Both the position numbers and the translations under genes were made by a program. 64,000 nucleotides of DNA from Kiritimatiellia bacterium (lineage in GTDB: Bacteria; Verrucomicrobiota; Kiritimatiellia; UBA8416; YA12-FULL-48-11): assembly GCA_028716365.1 (NCBI GenBank), contig JAQUPZ010000015.1, forward strand, positions 1 to 64,000, in the 5' to 3' direction. The notes beneath the pieces were generated by a model that was not told the origin of the DNA, did not search any database, and saw only the letters and a list, made by a program, of their open reading frames with translations. Below, piece after piece: positions 17,212-26,955 of the stretch (positions are counted from its first letter, which is position 1; the number at the start of each line of letters is the position of its first letter).

Positions 17212-19953
17212 TTACTTCGCTTTGATGTCGTAGCAGTAAAGGAAGTCGCTGTGGCGGATGTAGAGTCTGCCCCCGCAGACGACCGGATGCGCCCAGGAGG
17301 GGCCTTTACCGCCCGCGGGAATCGTAAACTGACTCACGATCCTGGAATTGTTCGGAGCCGCAGTAGCAAGTGCCACTTCGCCATTATGATTGAGCAGGTA
17401 AAACATTCCATCGGCGTAGGTAAGTGAGCATCGCCCGATACCGGGTCCAGCAAACATCCGCTTGCCCGTGGCCCATTCGAGGCAAACCCATGGTCCGCCG
17501 TCCGTGACCGCCAGACAGTCACCGTAAACGTAGCCATCCACAAGTACCGCGCCGCCGTGCTGGTTGTCCATGTCTGTGGTAGCCCACACTTCCTGGACAG
17601 AGCACTTTTTTCCTTCGACATTCAGGCGGAGTAGTCTCGTCGCCCCGTTGTTGCGCGTGGAAAAGAAAACGCATCCATCATGGAAGATCGTGGTCATCGT
17701 GTTTTCACCGTAAGGGGTCACGTGTTCATACTTCCAGAGCAACTCTCCCGTATCTGCGTTCACGCCGACCACCGACCGTGCCATCATCCTGACAATCTGG
17801 CGCAGCCCATTGTACTCAAACACGATCGGCGAAGAATAGCTTGGTTTATCGTGCGTGTCTTTACATATCCAGACGGGCTCGCCTGTGTTCTTGTCCAGAG
17901 CCACGATTCCGGCCTCCTCTCCGCCTGGTGAGCAGATCACGTGATTGCCGTCAATGAGGAGCGATTCAGCCAGACCCCAGCTGATGTTCTGGCCGCTAAA
18001 CTTCTTGAGGATGTTCAGCGACCAGATGGCGTTACCAGTTCGCGCATCGAGGCACACTATGTCTCCATGCGCACCCTCATGGTAAAGACGGCTGTTGTGA
18101 ATCGTAGGAGTACCGCGCGTACCGGGGTGGGGATTCTCCCAGGCAGGACCATTTTTGACCGTCCACTGAACCTTTCCATCCAGGTTGAGCGCGGTAATCA
18201 CAGCGTCCTTTTCAATATTGCCCGTGGTGTAGATAAAGCCGCCCGCGATCGCCACGGTGGAGAAGCCGTGGCCGATACCTTTGGCTGTCCAGAGAAGTTT
18301 CGGGCCACCCTGAGGCCATTCTTTCAGGAGGCCGGTTTCGTCGGACTTGTTGTCGCGTCGGGGTCCGTGAAACTGCGGCCACTCGGCGGGAGCATCGGCG
18401 AGGATCTTGACGTTGCGGGTGTGCTTGACGAGACGGACCTGCGCTTCTTCGAGATTGGTGATACGCCGGTCACCGAGGAAGAGACCATCCACCGTGATAT
18501 TGGAGACGGCATGTTCCTCGTCGTAGCCATAGATTACGGAGGGAGGCATACGGCCGGCATGGATGCGAATGTTACGCAGCGTGATGTCGTAGACATAGCC
18601 GCGACGTTCCAGTCCGCTCGAGTATTCAGCGTGCTTTTGGATATTAAAACAGACCGCCAACGGCATGTAGGTGCTCTTGGGATCAACAACAAACGGAGTT
18701 TCGTCGTTCTTCTGTATGGTGGGACGTTGGATGACGGGATCGTATTCGATGCGGATATCATCAAAAAGGACATCGTGTACCCTGCCGTAATCGACATTCA
18801 TGATATCAATGGCGGGACCGGTTACGTGGATTACATCGCAATTGCGGAAAACAATTCTGCGCAGATGTTCGGCGCGCGTTTCGGCGCCGATCTCGAGCCC
18901 TTTCCCCCAATCATTCCATACGACGCAGTTCTCGAAGAGAATGTCCTCGCAGGTATCGTAGCGATAGCCGCTGTGGCCCTTCGCGCAGAGAGAATCGTCG
19001 TAAGTGCGCAAGAAGCAGTCGGCGACGTGCGCGTTGCGGCAATTATGGAGGTCTATGCCATCAGTGTTGTAACGCCAGCAACCGATGGTTTTGCAGTTTC
19101 TTACCTTAATATCGCTACACCCGTAGCAGGCAATGTTGTAGCACAACGAGTCGCGGATGGTAATGCCCTCGATCTCGATATCGGTGGAGTTAATGAGATG
19201 GATCGTGTGCTTGCGACGGCTGTTATGGACATCGACGGAACCGTCTCCGAGCTTATCGACTTTGCGAAGGATCTCCTCGACGTTTTCGCTGTTGTCGAGG
19301 ATACCGCGGCCGAGAATCCGAACGCGGTGGACACCGTCCCCGTGGATGCAGCCGTAGACGACGGCTCCCTCATCAATATAGACCGTCTCATCATCCTTCA
19401 AATGCAGAGTGCCGATGTGATGGACGCCTGCGCCGAAATAGCGAACCCCTTTCGCGTCGGGCAAGACGCTGTAGTTCATGGGCGGGTCGATGAAGAGATG
19501 CAGCGCGTTGTGGATACCGTCAAGCTCTACCGAGTAGCCGCCCGCACGAGGAAGCGTGAAGGTGATTGTGCCGTCCTTCACCGTCGGGGTGACCCTTGCC
19601 GAGAGGGGACGGACAGTGCAAACCGAAAAGGGACGGACAGGAGTATATCGAAAGGTAATCGGTCCATCCCCCGCCAGACGCGCAAAATAGGCAACCTCGC
19701 GCTGGTCGATCGTACGCTGATGACCTGGCCAGCGCCTGTTATAAGGATAGGCGGAGACATAGCACCGCGAGACGGGCAGCGGCAGCCCGTCTGCGGTGAT
19801 GGAAAGGGGAACGGCAACCTCACCTTGAGGAAGCGGATATATCCTCATTGACGTTGAGTTATGGCTTACGGCCGGGAGGGCTGAATCCGGTGCGGGTTGA
19901 GCGTGGATGGGACAACATGTAATGAACAGACACAATGCTAAAGCCCTTTTCAC
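17212..19953 (-). CDS. Secreted GH28/lyase-like beta-helix fused to a PQQ-type beta-propeller
   Basis: A protein of 913 residues. The start is GTG at 19953 with AGGAGG six bases ahead, and a Sec signal (ALALCLFITCCPIHA). Residues about 150 to 520 form a right-handed parallel beta-helix of the polygalacturonase (GH28) kind: ETVYIDEGAVVYG, IEIEGITIRDS, NTDGIDLHNCRN, YDDSLCAKG with Asp pairs where GH28 has catalytic Asp. At about residue 523 a new start-like phrase (AEWPQFHGPRRDN) begins a PQQ-like propeller with blades ending in DARTGNAIW, DKNTGEPVW and NADTGELLW. Usually these are separate secreted proteins, so this is a fusion. A class-1 leader lies upstream. Confidence 0.85.
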   Translation of the reverse strand: MKRALALCLFITCCPIHAQPAPDSALPAVSHNSTSMRIYPLPQGEVAVPLSITADGLPLPVSRCYVSAYPYNRRWPGHQRTIDQREVAYFARLAGDGPITFRYTPVRPFSVCTVRPLSARVTPTVKDGTITFTLPRAGGYSVELDGIHNALHLFIDPPMNYSVLPDAKGVRYFGAGVHHIGTLHLKDDETVYIDEGAVVYGCIHGDGVHRVRILGRGILDNSENVEEILRKVDKLGDGSVDVHNSRRKHTIHLINSTDIEIEGITIRDSLCYNIACYGCSDIKVRNCKTIGCWRYNTDGIDLHNCRNAHVADCFLRTYDDSLCAKGHSGYRYDTCEDILFENCVVWNDWGKGLEIGAETRAEHLRRIVFRNCDVIHVTGPAIDIMNVDYGRVHDVLFDDIRIEYDPVIQRPTIQKNDETPFVVDPKSTYMPLAVCFNIQKHAEYSSGLERRGYVYDITLRNIRIHAGRMPPSVIYGYDEEHAVSNITVDGLFLGDRRITNLEEAQVRLVKHTRNVKILADAPAEWPQFHGPRRDNKSDETGLLKEWPQGGPKLLWTAKGIGHGFSTVAIAGGFIYTTGNIEKDAVITALNLDGKVQWTVKNGPAWENPHPGTRGTPTIHNSRLYHEGAHGDIVCLDARTGNAIWSLNILKKFSGQNISWGLAESLLIDGNHVICSPGGEEAGIVALDKNTGEPVWICKDTHDKPSYSSPIVFEYNGLRQIVRMMARSVVGVNADTGELLWKYEHVTPYGENTMTTIFHDGCVFFSTRNNGATRLLRLNVEGKKCSVQEVWATTDMDNQHGGAVLVDGYVYGDCLAVTDGGPWVCLEWATGKRMFAGPGIGRCSLTYADGMFYLLNHNGEVALATAAPNNSRIVSQFTIPAGGKGPSWAHPVVCGGRLYIRHSDFLYCYDIKAK

Positions 19954-19975
19954 GGCCTACCTCCTGTTGATGATC

Positions 19976-20017
19976 TCACCAAGTGGTCATAAGAAATTGC
20001 TTTTTCTGACAGTTCAT
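19976..20017 (-). CDS. Candidate 13-residue leader peptide
   Basis: The leader ATG at 20017 opens MNCQKKQFLMTTW and stops at 19976, 23 bp before the GTG of the fusion protein. GAGG lies seven bases ahead of the ATG. It is the leader reading frame in its least altered form; translation is not proven. Confidence 0.3.
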   Translation of the reverse strand: MNCQKKQFLMTTW

Positions 20018-20097
20018 GACTGAGCCTCATATTCTCAATTTGTCGGAGAATTCTGTATCAGATACTCAGCAGGTGTCAACGGCTAACGGTTTCGGAG
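19983..20097 (-). promoter_or_regulatory. Leader repeat copy E (class 1, with promoter)
   Basis: TTGACA at 20074-20079, 16-base spacer, TACAGA at 20052-20057 preceded by TG, then the conserved downstream block and start region. A transcript would start near 20045, about 28 bases before the leader ATG and about 92 before the gene's GTG. Confidence 0.7.
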
Positions 20098-20270
20098 TCC
20101 AAGTTCAGCGACAGGGCTCGAACTTCCTAATCCGTCAATCGATGGATGAAATTCTGGATTTTTCTGGAAACACATCTTGACGTTGACAGAAACTGATGTT
20201 TTTATCCCCACCGTAGTTACTAAACCGTCAACATGAATCATAGTTGCAGACTTTCCGAGTAGCATAAAAA

Positions 20271-22238
20271 ATGAGTCCGTTAACTTCACAGGAAAACTAC
20301 GTTGTACGATGGATACTTGCTCATGCTGTGACTTTCGGGTTGGTCTTCTCGATTGTTGCGGCCGATGATCGTACCGACGCAGGTAATTGGCCCGCCTGGC
20401 GCCGTGATGGCACTGGAATTTCTGACGAAAAGAACCTGCCCGTTAACTGGAGCGAGACCGAAAATGTCGTCTGGCGCACACCACTTCCGGGCGAAGGCAA
20501 TTCGTCGCCGATCATTTGGGGCAACCGTGTCTTCGTCACCGCCGCGCTGAATGAAGGAGCAAAACGGCTGGTACTCTGCCTCGACACACAAAGCGGAAAG
20601 ATTCTCTGGAAGACAGAACTTCTGCCTGACATCAAGACACTGCTCTATCCGAAGACCGGCTTTGCCGCCCCGACTCCCACGACTGACGGTCGACGCGTCT
20701 TTGCTTTTTTCGACAGTCCGGGTTTGTTGGCTCTGGACATGCAGGGAAACGTGGTTTGGAAGCGCGCGTTGGGACCGTTCAAGGCCCCGTATAACATGGG
20801 CACCTCCACAGTCCTTTACAAGGACATGGTCATACAGTCCTGTGACCACAATGGGAATGCCTTTATCGCGGCCTTCCGGCAGAACGACGGATCGGAGTGC
20901 TGGCGTATCCCGCGTAAGTCGAGCGGCTTCGGCCACTTCGGCACCCCGATGCTGATCCAGGTCCAGGGCAAGCCGCAACTGGTGGTGAATGGAGAACTGG
21001 TTGTTGCCTATGATCCGGATACCGGCAAGGAACTCTGGTCCTGCCGCGGAATGAAGGTATGCGTGGGTCCCAGCACCGTGTTCGGGCATGGTTTAGTCTA
21101 TGCCTCGTCCGGTCGAATTGGGCCGGTGATGGGTATTGATCCGAGCGGGCTAGGGGACGTGACCGAGACTCACGTACGCATGCATCTGACGACTGGCGGC
21201 CCCTATGTTCCAACGCCATTGCTTTATCCTCACCTGATGGTGCCGGGTGACAATGGCCGGATGCTTTTCTACGGCGCCAACCATGAACTGGTTGCTGACG
21301 GCCAGGTTCGTGACCACTTCTCCTCCTCGCCGATAGGTGGCGATGGCAAAATCTACTGGTGCTCAGAGCGTGGCAAAACCTATGTGATTGATGTCGCCGC
21401 GCTGACTGCCACATCACCGACGGTCAAGGTTCTGGCCGTCAATCAGATCAAGGGAGTTTGTCTGGCCAGCCCGGCGGTCGTCGGTAGCCGTCTCTTCATT
21501 CGCACTCTCGAGGCGCTTTACTGCATCGGGAAGGACCGCGCGCCAGTCGTTGCGCAAAAGACTCAGGCGCTGACCGGAACGTTCGCCGAATTACGCAAGC
21601 GATTCGACGACCATAAAGCCTTCTGGCAAAACGAGGTGGAGGCGCAGATCCGCCTGGAGACAGTCGAAGCGATTGCCAAACTAGACGGTCCCGAGGTCAT
21701 CCCGTTCTTGTTGCATGTGGCCGTGAAGGAGCCGCACTGGGACATCTGCGAAGAGGCGGCAAAGTGCCTGGGACGCAAAGGTCCGCCGGCAATAGATGCA
21801 CTGATGACACTCCTGCCCGATTCGCGTCCCTTCATCCGTACGATCGCCATCAATGAACTTGGTCGCATGAAAGTCGCCAAGGCTGTTCCCGGCATGCTCA
21901 AGGCATTGAGCGACAAGGAGCAACTTGTGCGTAGTGCCAGCCTCCAGGCACTGACTAGGATCGGCCTGACGGATACGCCCGACTTCCCCCAGATCGTCAC
22001 TGTAATGATTGCAGCCTTGGCCACGACCGAAGAACCGGTGGTCCGCCAATCGGCGCTGGAAGGACTCGCCGTGTTGGGAAGCAAGGTGACTAACCAGCGT
22101 CGCGAAGTCATCGAAGCGCTCACTGCGGTTGAGAAAGGCCCGAATCCAGGGTTGGCCCAAAAGGCCCGCCAGATGCTTTCCCCCGTCGGCATTTACGGTC
22201 GCGAGTCACATTCAGAGAAACGCGGAGCGTCTCCTTAG
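20271..22238 (+). CDS. Exported PQQ-propeller/HEAT-repeat fusion protein
   Basis: A protein of 655 residues with an N-terminal hydrophobic segment (ILAHAVTFGLVFSIVAADD) acting as signal. From about 40 to 430 it is a PQQ-like propeller: NWPAWRRDGTGIS at the start, DTQSGKILWKTE, DPDTGKELWS and YVIDVAALTA as blades. From about 445 to the end it has HEAT-type helical repeats (VIPFLLHVAVKEPHWDICEEAAKCLGRKG, in three to five units). The combination is common for planctomycete-type outer proteins of unknown role. No Shine-Dalgarno sequence is evident before the ATG. It runs towards the DUF4838 gene on the other strand, ending 25 bp from it. Confidence 0.8.
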   Translation: MSPLTSQENYVVRWILAHAVTFGLVFSIVAADDRTDAGNWPAWRRDGTGISDEKNLPVNWSETENVVWRTPLPGEGNSSPIIWGNRVFVTAALNEGAKRLVLCLDTQSGKILWKTELLPDIKTLLYPKTGFAAPTPTTDGRRVFAFFDSPGLLALDMQGNVVWKRALGPFKAPYNMGTSTVLYKDMVIQSCDHNGNAFIAAFRQNDGSECWRIPRKSSGFGHFGTPMLIQVQGKPQLVVNGELVVAYDPDTGKELWSCRGMKVCVGPSTVFGHGLVYASSGRIGPVMGIDPSGLGDVTETHVRMHLTTGGPYVPTPLLYPHLMVPGDNGRMLFYGANHELVADGQVRDHFSSSPIGGDGKIYWCSERGKTYVIDVAALTATSPTVKVLAVNQIKGVCLASPAVVGSRLFIRTLEALYCIGKDRAPVVAQKTQALTGTFAELRKRFDDHKAFWQNEVEAQIRLETVEAIAKLDGPEVIPFLLHVAVKEPHWDICEEAAKCLGRKGPPAIDALMTLLPDSRPFIRTIAINELGRMKVAKAVPGMLKALSDKEQLVRSASLQALTRIGLTDTPDFPQIVTVMIAALATTEEPVVRQSALEGLAVLGSKVTNQRREVIEALTAVEKGPNPGLAQKARQMLSPVGIYGRESHSEKRGASP

Positions 22239-22263
22239 AAAACGCACTTCGTCAGCAACAATC

Positions 22264-25200
22264 TTATCTAACCACCGGAGCAATCACGCACGAGGCATGA
22301 CTACGTTCGTGAAAGATCGTGTTGGTTGCTGTGACGGCGTTGGCAGGGAATTCGATGGTTAGCGGTTCGCCCGTCTGCGGCTGAGGTTCGTAGAACGGCG
22401 CGCCAGTACTTGCCACTGTTACGCGGATGCGGTGACCCGTGTTGAAAATCTGGCTGAGTGAGCCCACGTCAAACGCGACGCGGTAGATTTTTCCAGGCTT
22501 CATCAGCACCTCTTTCTCGAAGCCCTCGCGGTACCGTGCGCGCCGTACGTAATCCACGATGAGTATGCTGCGCCCGTCGGGATAAACGTCGCTGACACGC
22601 ACGATGAAATCGGTGTCCTTTGCCGTGGAGGTGATGTAAAGCTCTGCACGTACCTTGCCGGTCCATTCGACGGGCGCGGTGAGCGGTGCGGTGGTGAAGG
22701 TACGCACTTCCTTTTGTTCCTCGAACTTCCGTGCGTCGCGCGCGCCGGGGAACGCAGTGGACGGAATCTCCATCGGCTGGCGTGGGTCACTCACGTAGCT
22801 CGTAAAGGAACTTTTTGCGGACGGTTCAGCGGTATCGAGTTTACCACCTTCATGAAGATAGTAACCGGTGTCCTGCGCGGGCACAGGCCAATCATTGGCC
22901 GTACGCCAGACATTACCGGGCGCGCCGGGTTCGCCCACGGCGCCCATGACGTAGTAGCAGACGACGGCATCCTTCTCGATACCGTTGTTCGCGCTTTTGA
23001 GGTAGTGGTCGAACCAGCGGAGCATGTGCGAGGGCGTATCGAATTGCGCGTTCTCCGGGTAAACCATCTCGCCGATCTTGTTCGACTTCGGCGATCCGCC
23101 ATGGAGCCATGGGCCGATGACAAGATACTGTTTGCCGCATGAATTCGGTCCGCCGCGATGCTGCCGGCCGATGAAGCTCTGGATGCTGCCCTGGCTCATG
23201 AAGTCATACCAACTGCCGATGGTGAAGCAGGGCACGTTCATCCGGTCGAAGTGCAGGGAGCAGTCCTCGTCGCGCCAGTAGTCGTCGTAGGTAGGATGGC
23301 GGAACCATTCGCTCATGAGCGCGCGATTGTCGGCGGGATTGCGCGCGACGGCATCCATTTTCTTGAAACGCTCGGGCTTGGTCGCGCCGCCGAGCCGGTA
23401 ACCCTCGTGGTAAAGACTGAGGCCGGTGTCGATCATATATTGGCAGACGAGGTGCGGCGGGCACGTGACGGCGAGAAAGTTTTGCGCAAAGCCGGCCTGC
23501 GAACAGCCGAATGTGCCTACCTTGCCATTGCTCCACGACTGCGTGGCGAACCATTCGCAGAGGTCGTAACCATCGCGCAACTCGCCCCACGCAAGCGCGC
23601 GGTAGCCGCGCCAGACGCCCTCGGAAAACTGCGAGCCGCGGAAGTTGACGCGCGCCGCGACATAGCCGTGCGAGGCAAGCGCCGCGAGTTCCTTGCGCGA
23701 GCCTGCGCTCGTACTGACGGCATAGCGCTGCTCAAACACCACCGGCCACGGTCCCTGTCCCGGCGGAAAATAAACGTAAGCCGACAGGCGTGTGCCATCG
23801 CGCATGGGAATCATGATATGTTCCTCGCGCACGCCGCCAAGGTCGAGCTTGGGCAGCGGCGTTTTGGCAGCAAGCGAGACCGGATTAGCCTTCTTCCTCT
23901 GGTCATTTATTTCCTTCTCGAGTTTTTTCCTGGCCGCGTCCTGCTGGTCTTTGCGCCAGAACGCCTCGATCTGTGCCAGTCTCATGGCTTCGCAACGCTT
24001 GATGACCGCTTCCCGGTCGAATGGCATCGCTTTGCCGGGCGGCAACTTTGCCAATAACGTGTCCCACATTCCAAGTATCCCCAAAGCGACCGTGATCCGT
24101 TCCCGTTGCACATGCAATAACGCCATTTTGTCTTTTGTGCAGAGAGATTCCGCCTCGTCCAAAAGCCGGTCACTATTCACAAAGAACTCTAAATCAAGAT
24201 AGGGACGTTTTTTCTCTTCCAGGAAAGAGAGTTTTTCCTTCGCCGGACAAGCGTCGATCCGTTTCTGCATATAATTCAGATAATCATTCACCTTACCGGC
24301 TCCCGCGCCGTAATAGCCAGCCATGAAGGTTTTTATCAGGGGCTCGACTGGCTGCCGCGGGTTCTGCATCAGCTTCAAGCCAACCCAACGTTTCAGGGCG
24401 AAGAAACTCGATGTGTCCGAGTATTCATTCTCTACGAAAATGACTTCAACGTTGTTGTCCAAAAGGAGTTCCATATCCGGTTTGAGGCAGTCGATGTTGA
24501 TGTAGGGGGTCGGGAATTTGTCACAGTATTGAACCCAGTAGTCCCAGTAGCTGATATGCTTTGCGATCTTTGACCATGCCAGGAAGGTTTCATTGCATGA
24601 ACGATTGACCGGATGGGACATCGGGCGGAAGTAGTCCGGCCGCTCTTCAAGCCTGTTCCCAAAGGTACCACTCAAATTGGGACGGGCGACCAGCTGGGCG
24701 ATGCGGATGATGACGTTGTTCCGCGGCCTGACAGTCCTGGGTGGGGTGAGTGTCTGCAAATAGGCGAACGTGTCGACCAGCACCTCAGGAAACTCGTTCT
24801 TGATCCCGTCGGCGAGGAAGTTGACCAGATCGACCGTGGCACCGGCGTTGGCACCTTCCCGTTCGACCAGCGCTTTACATCCCGGACATTGGCAGGTCAG
24901 ATTGTTGTCATTGGACTCGATACAGTAAATCCTCGGGGCAGGGGCCCCTGTCTTCACCGCTTTCTCCCTGTCCGCGATGATGTATTGACGCAGTTTCTCC
25001 AGCATCAGTTTCCTTACCTCCGGGTTGGTGAGACAGATTTGGCCCGGCCCGCCACTACTCACGGAGCGCACTCTCTCTCCTTTTGCATTCATGGCGAGGT
25101 ATTCGGGATGCGTCTCCTGCCAGTCCTTGGAATATGCATAGAAAGTATGGCAGCCACCCGGGGAGCCGTACGTCGATCCAAAGCCATAGTCCGCACTGTG

Positions 25201-25827
25201 GATGGAACTGTCTTTGTTCCGCGCGCGGAACCGTTTCACCAATTCTGGATCGTAATACGTTATCCCATCATATATCTGACGAGTCCAGAATGCCGGTTTA
25301 CCTTTGATGTCGAGTTTCTCCAGTTCGAGCGTCGGCTTCGATGGGACCATCTCCGTGAACTCGTCCAACCAGTGGCAGCCGAGCTGCTGCTCTAAAAACT
25401 CATGGACGGCATAGAGCGTGCCCCGTGGCTGTCCCCCGGTCAGAATCAGGTTGCCGTCCTGGGTTTTAACCACCCACTCCTCCTGCCCAAGAACCGCGAG
25501 GTCGACATGCCGTTTCGCATAATCGGTCCAGCCGACATGGATGGCTTTTAGTGGAGCGGTCTTTCCAGCGTCCTCCATCTCAACAGGGAATTTTGTCCCC
25601 GTCACCTTTCCCAGATACTGGCCCAGCTCCTGTGCGGCAGTTTTCTCGGCGGGGGTGGCGGTGGCGCTCTGCACGATACTATATTCGCTCTTGCCATCCC
25701 TGGCCAGCTCAAGTGCCTTGCCCTTTGCCACAGTTTCGACGAAGGTGTTGCAACCGGTGTCGAACATCGCCAGTGCGCAGCACGCCGACGATATCGCCAG
25801 GAACATTCTGAATTCTGCCATCTTCAT
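22264..25827 (-). CDS. DUF4838 glycosidase-like domain fused to CocE/NonD alpha/beta hydrolase
   Basis: A protein of 1187 residues. AGGAGG lies eight bases before the ATG, and FDTGC at residue 26 suggests a lipoprotein. The first 600 residues match DUF4838: an N-terminal alpha/beta domain (TAAQELGQYLGKVTG, GGQPRGTLYAVHEFLEQ) then a barrel with CQCPGCKALV and YIQT-like strands. A charged linker (about 610 to 650) leads to a CocE/X-Pro-dipeptidase-like esterase from about 665: MIPMRDGTRLSAYVYFP, G-C-S-Q-A-G around the nucleophile, GPWLHGG with the catalytic His, and a C-terminal jelly roll. The 3' half looks visibly more G+C rich than the 5' half, suggesting two origins. Each half occurs alone elsewhere. 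Confidence 0.82.
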   Translation of the reverse strand: MKMAEFRMFLAISSACCALAMFDTGCNTFVETVAKGKALELARDGKSEYSIVQSATATPAEKTAAQELGQYLGKVTGTKFPVEMEDAGKTAPLKAIHVGWTDYAKRHVDLAVLGQEEWVVKTQDGNLILTGGQPRGTLYAVHEFLEQQLGCHWLDEFTEMVPSKPTLELEKLDIKGKPAFWTRQIYDGITYYDPELVKRFRARNKDSSIHSADYGFGSTYGSPGGCHTFYAYSKDWQETHPEYLAMNAKGERVRSVSSGGPGQICLTNPEVRKLMLEKLRQYIIADREKAVKTGAPAPRIYCIESNDNNLTCQCPGCKALVEREGANAGATVDLVNFLADGIKNEFPEVLVDTFAYLQTLTPPRTVRPRNNVIIRIAQLVARPNLSGTFGNRLEERPDYFRPMSHPVNRSCNETFLAWSKIAKHISYWDYWVQYCDKFPTPYINIDCLKPDMELLLDNNVEVIFVENEYSDTSSFFALKRWVGLKLMQNPRQPVEPLIKTFMAGYYGAGAGKVNDYLNYMQKRIDACPAKEKLSFLEEKKRPYLDLEFFVNSDRLLDEAESLCTKDKMALLHVQRERITVALGILGMWDTLLAKLPPGKAMPFDREAVIKRCEAMRLAQIEAFWRKDQQDAARKKLEKEINDQRKKANPVSLAAKTPLPKLDLGGVREEHIMIPMRDGTRLSAYVYFPPGQGPWPVVFEQRYAVSTSAGSRKELAALASHGYVAARVNFRGSQFSEGVWRGYRALAWGELRDGYDLCEWFATQSWSNGKVGTFGCSQAGFAQNFLAVTCPPHLVCQYMIDTGLSLYHEGYRLGGATKPERFKKMDAVARNPADNRALMSEWFRHPTYDDYWRDEDCSLHFDRMNVPCFTIGSWYDFMSQGSIQSFIGRQHRGGPNSCGKQYLVIGPWLHGGSPKSNKIGEMVYPENAQFDTPSHMLRWFDHYLKSANNGIEKDAVVCYYVMGAVGEPGAPGNVWRTANDWPVPAQDTGYYLHEGGKLDTAEPSAKSSFTSYVSDPRQPMEIPSTAFPGARDARKFEEQKEVRTFTTAPLTAPVEWTGKVRAELYITSTAKDTDFIVRVSDVYPDGRSILIVDYVRRARYREGFEKEVLMKPGKIYRVAFDVGSLSQIFNTGHRIRVTVASTGAPFYEPQPQTGEPLTIEFPANAVTATNTIFHERSHASCVIAPVVR

Positions 25828-25866
25828 TATTTTTTCCTCCTTATTACACTCGAAACGCGGATAGGA

Positions 25867-26955
25867 TCATCTTCCGAATGGAAGGAAAACGGGTTTGATG
25901 ACCGGAATCGATCCTGAAAGTGTCTGTCCTAAAACATCTTTCACGTTTTCAAATGTGCATGAATGTGTCTGAAACAGCGAGGCGTCGATCAGGCCGCGTT
26001 TGATAAGTTCAGTCGCCGCGGGAAAATTGACCGCGGGTTCAGCGAATACGGGTCTCAGAGTAGTCTTGTTAAAGATGGCGGCATTGACGTCGAAATCGAT
26101 TACGTTCCGTCCTCCGAAGCTTAAGCCCAGGAACGTTATTATTCCACCGTAGCAGATGATCCTGAACGCATCGCGCAGACTCTCCGGCGGACTTGTCACG
26201 ATAACGCGTACTACTCCCTTCGGGCAGTATTTTTTGACAGCTTCTTCGATATCTTGTTTCTTTGTGATGACGATGAGATCGCATCCGAGTTTTTCAGCCA
26301 GTGCGAGTCGGGTCTTTGCGGTCACTGTGTTGTCAGAACGTCCTGAGATACCGACAAATCCAGCGCCTTTGAGTTTTGCCAGTTTTGCGGTCAGCAGTCC
26401 AATGGGTCCCGGTCCGAGTACCATCACGCTTGCGCCGGGCTGGATGTCTGCGGTTGCGACTGCAGACAGAGCCACAGCAAGCGGTTCCGTCAGACAGGCG
26501 GAAATATGGTCCAATCCCGTATATACATTCAGATTTCCCTCATTGACAACAAGATATTCGCCCATGCCCGGGAAGCCGTTCAGGGTATGCATGCTCCGGC
26601 ATAATTCGGGGTGTCCGCTTTTGCAGTCCGGACACGCACCGCACATGGAACAGTCTTCGACCGTGACGGTATCGCCGGGTTTCACATTTTTAACGCGTCG
26701 TCCCGTTTCAAGTACCTCGCCGGATATTTCATGTCCCAGCGGCTGATACGCATCACTCCAGTCGCGCAGAAAGTTCAGATCGGTCCCGCAGACCCCACAG
26801 GCGCGGACTTTTATCAGGACATCGTTTTCCGACAACCCGGGAGTGTCGAGAACGCGTTTTTCAATATCGAGATATTTCCTGCCGAAAAGTGAATTTGTCT
26901 GGTGTTGATGGTTGTTGATAAGAAATTGCTTTCTTGGGGAGCAATTCTGAAACAA
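25867..26955 (-). CDS. Zinc-dependent medium-chain alcohol/sugar dehydrogenase
   Basis: An MDR-family enzyme: KVRACGVCGTDLN (catalytic zinc Cys), PLGHEISGEV, CSMCGACPDCKSGHPELC (structural zinc Cys set), and ASVMVLGPGPIGLLTAKLAK for NAD(P) binding. It should oxidise a polyol or sugar alcohol such as a sorbitol- or threonine-dehydrogenase-type substrate. The start is unclear: no in-frame ATG exists near the family's N-terminus. The frame can be extended to a GTG at 27054, but that lies upstream of a class-2 leader. I give a TTG at 26953-26955, just inside the leader hairpin. The first residues (NCSPRKQFLINN) are leader-derived. Confidence 0.75.
   Translation of the reverse strand: MFQNCSPRKQFLINNHQHQTNSLFGRKYLDIEKRVLDTPGLSENDVLIKVRACGVCGTDLNFLRDWSDAYQPLGHEISGEVLETGRRVKNVKPGDTVTVEDCSMCGACPDCKSGHPELCRSMHTLNGFPGMGEYLVVNEGNLNVYTGLDHISACLTEPLAVALSAVATADIQPGASVMVLGPGPIGLLTAKLAKLKGAGFVGISGRSDNTVTAKTRLALAEKLGCDLIVITKKQDIEEAVKKYCPKGVVRVIVTSPPESLRDAFRIICYGGIITFLGLSFGGRNVIDFDVNAAIFNKTTLRPVFAEPAVNFPAATELIKRGLIDASLFQTHSCTFENVKDVLGQTLSGSIPVIKPVFLPFGR

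Noticed and set aside
17941..19851. 636-codon plus-strand frame opposite the beta-helix/PQQ fusion
   Set aside because: It is antisense to a gene with clear domains, signal peptide and ribosome-binding site; its text is low in motif content and rich in the Val/Asp/Ala bias of a mirrored frame.
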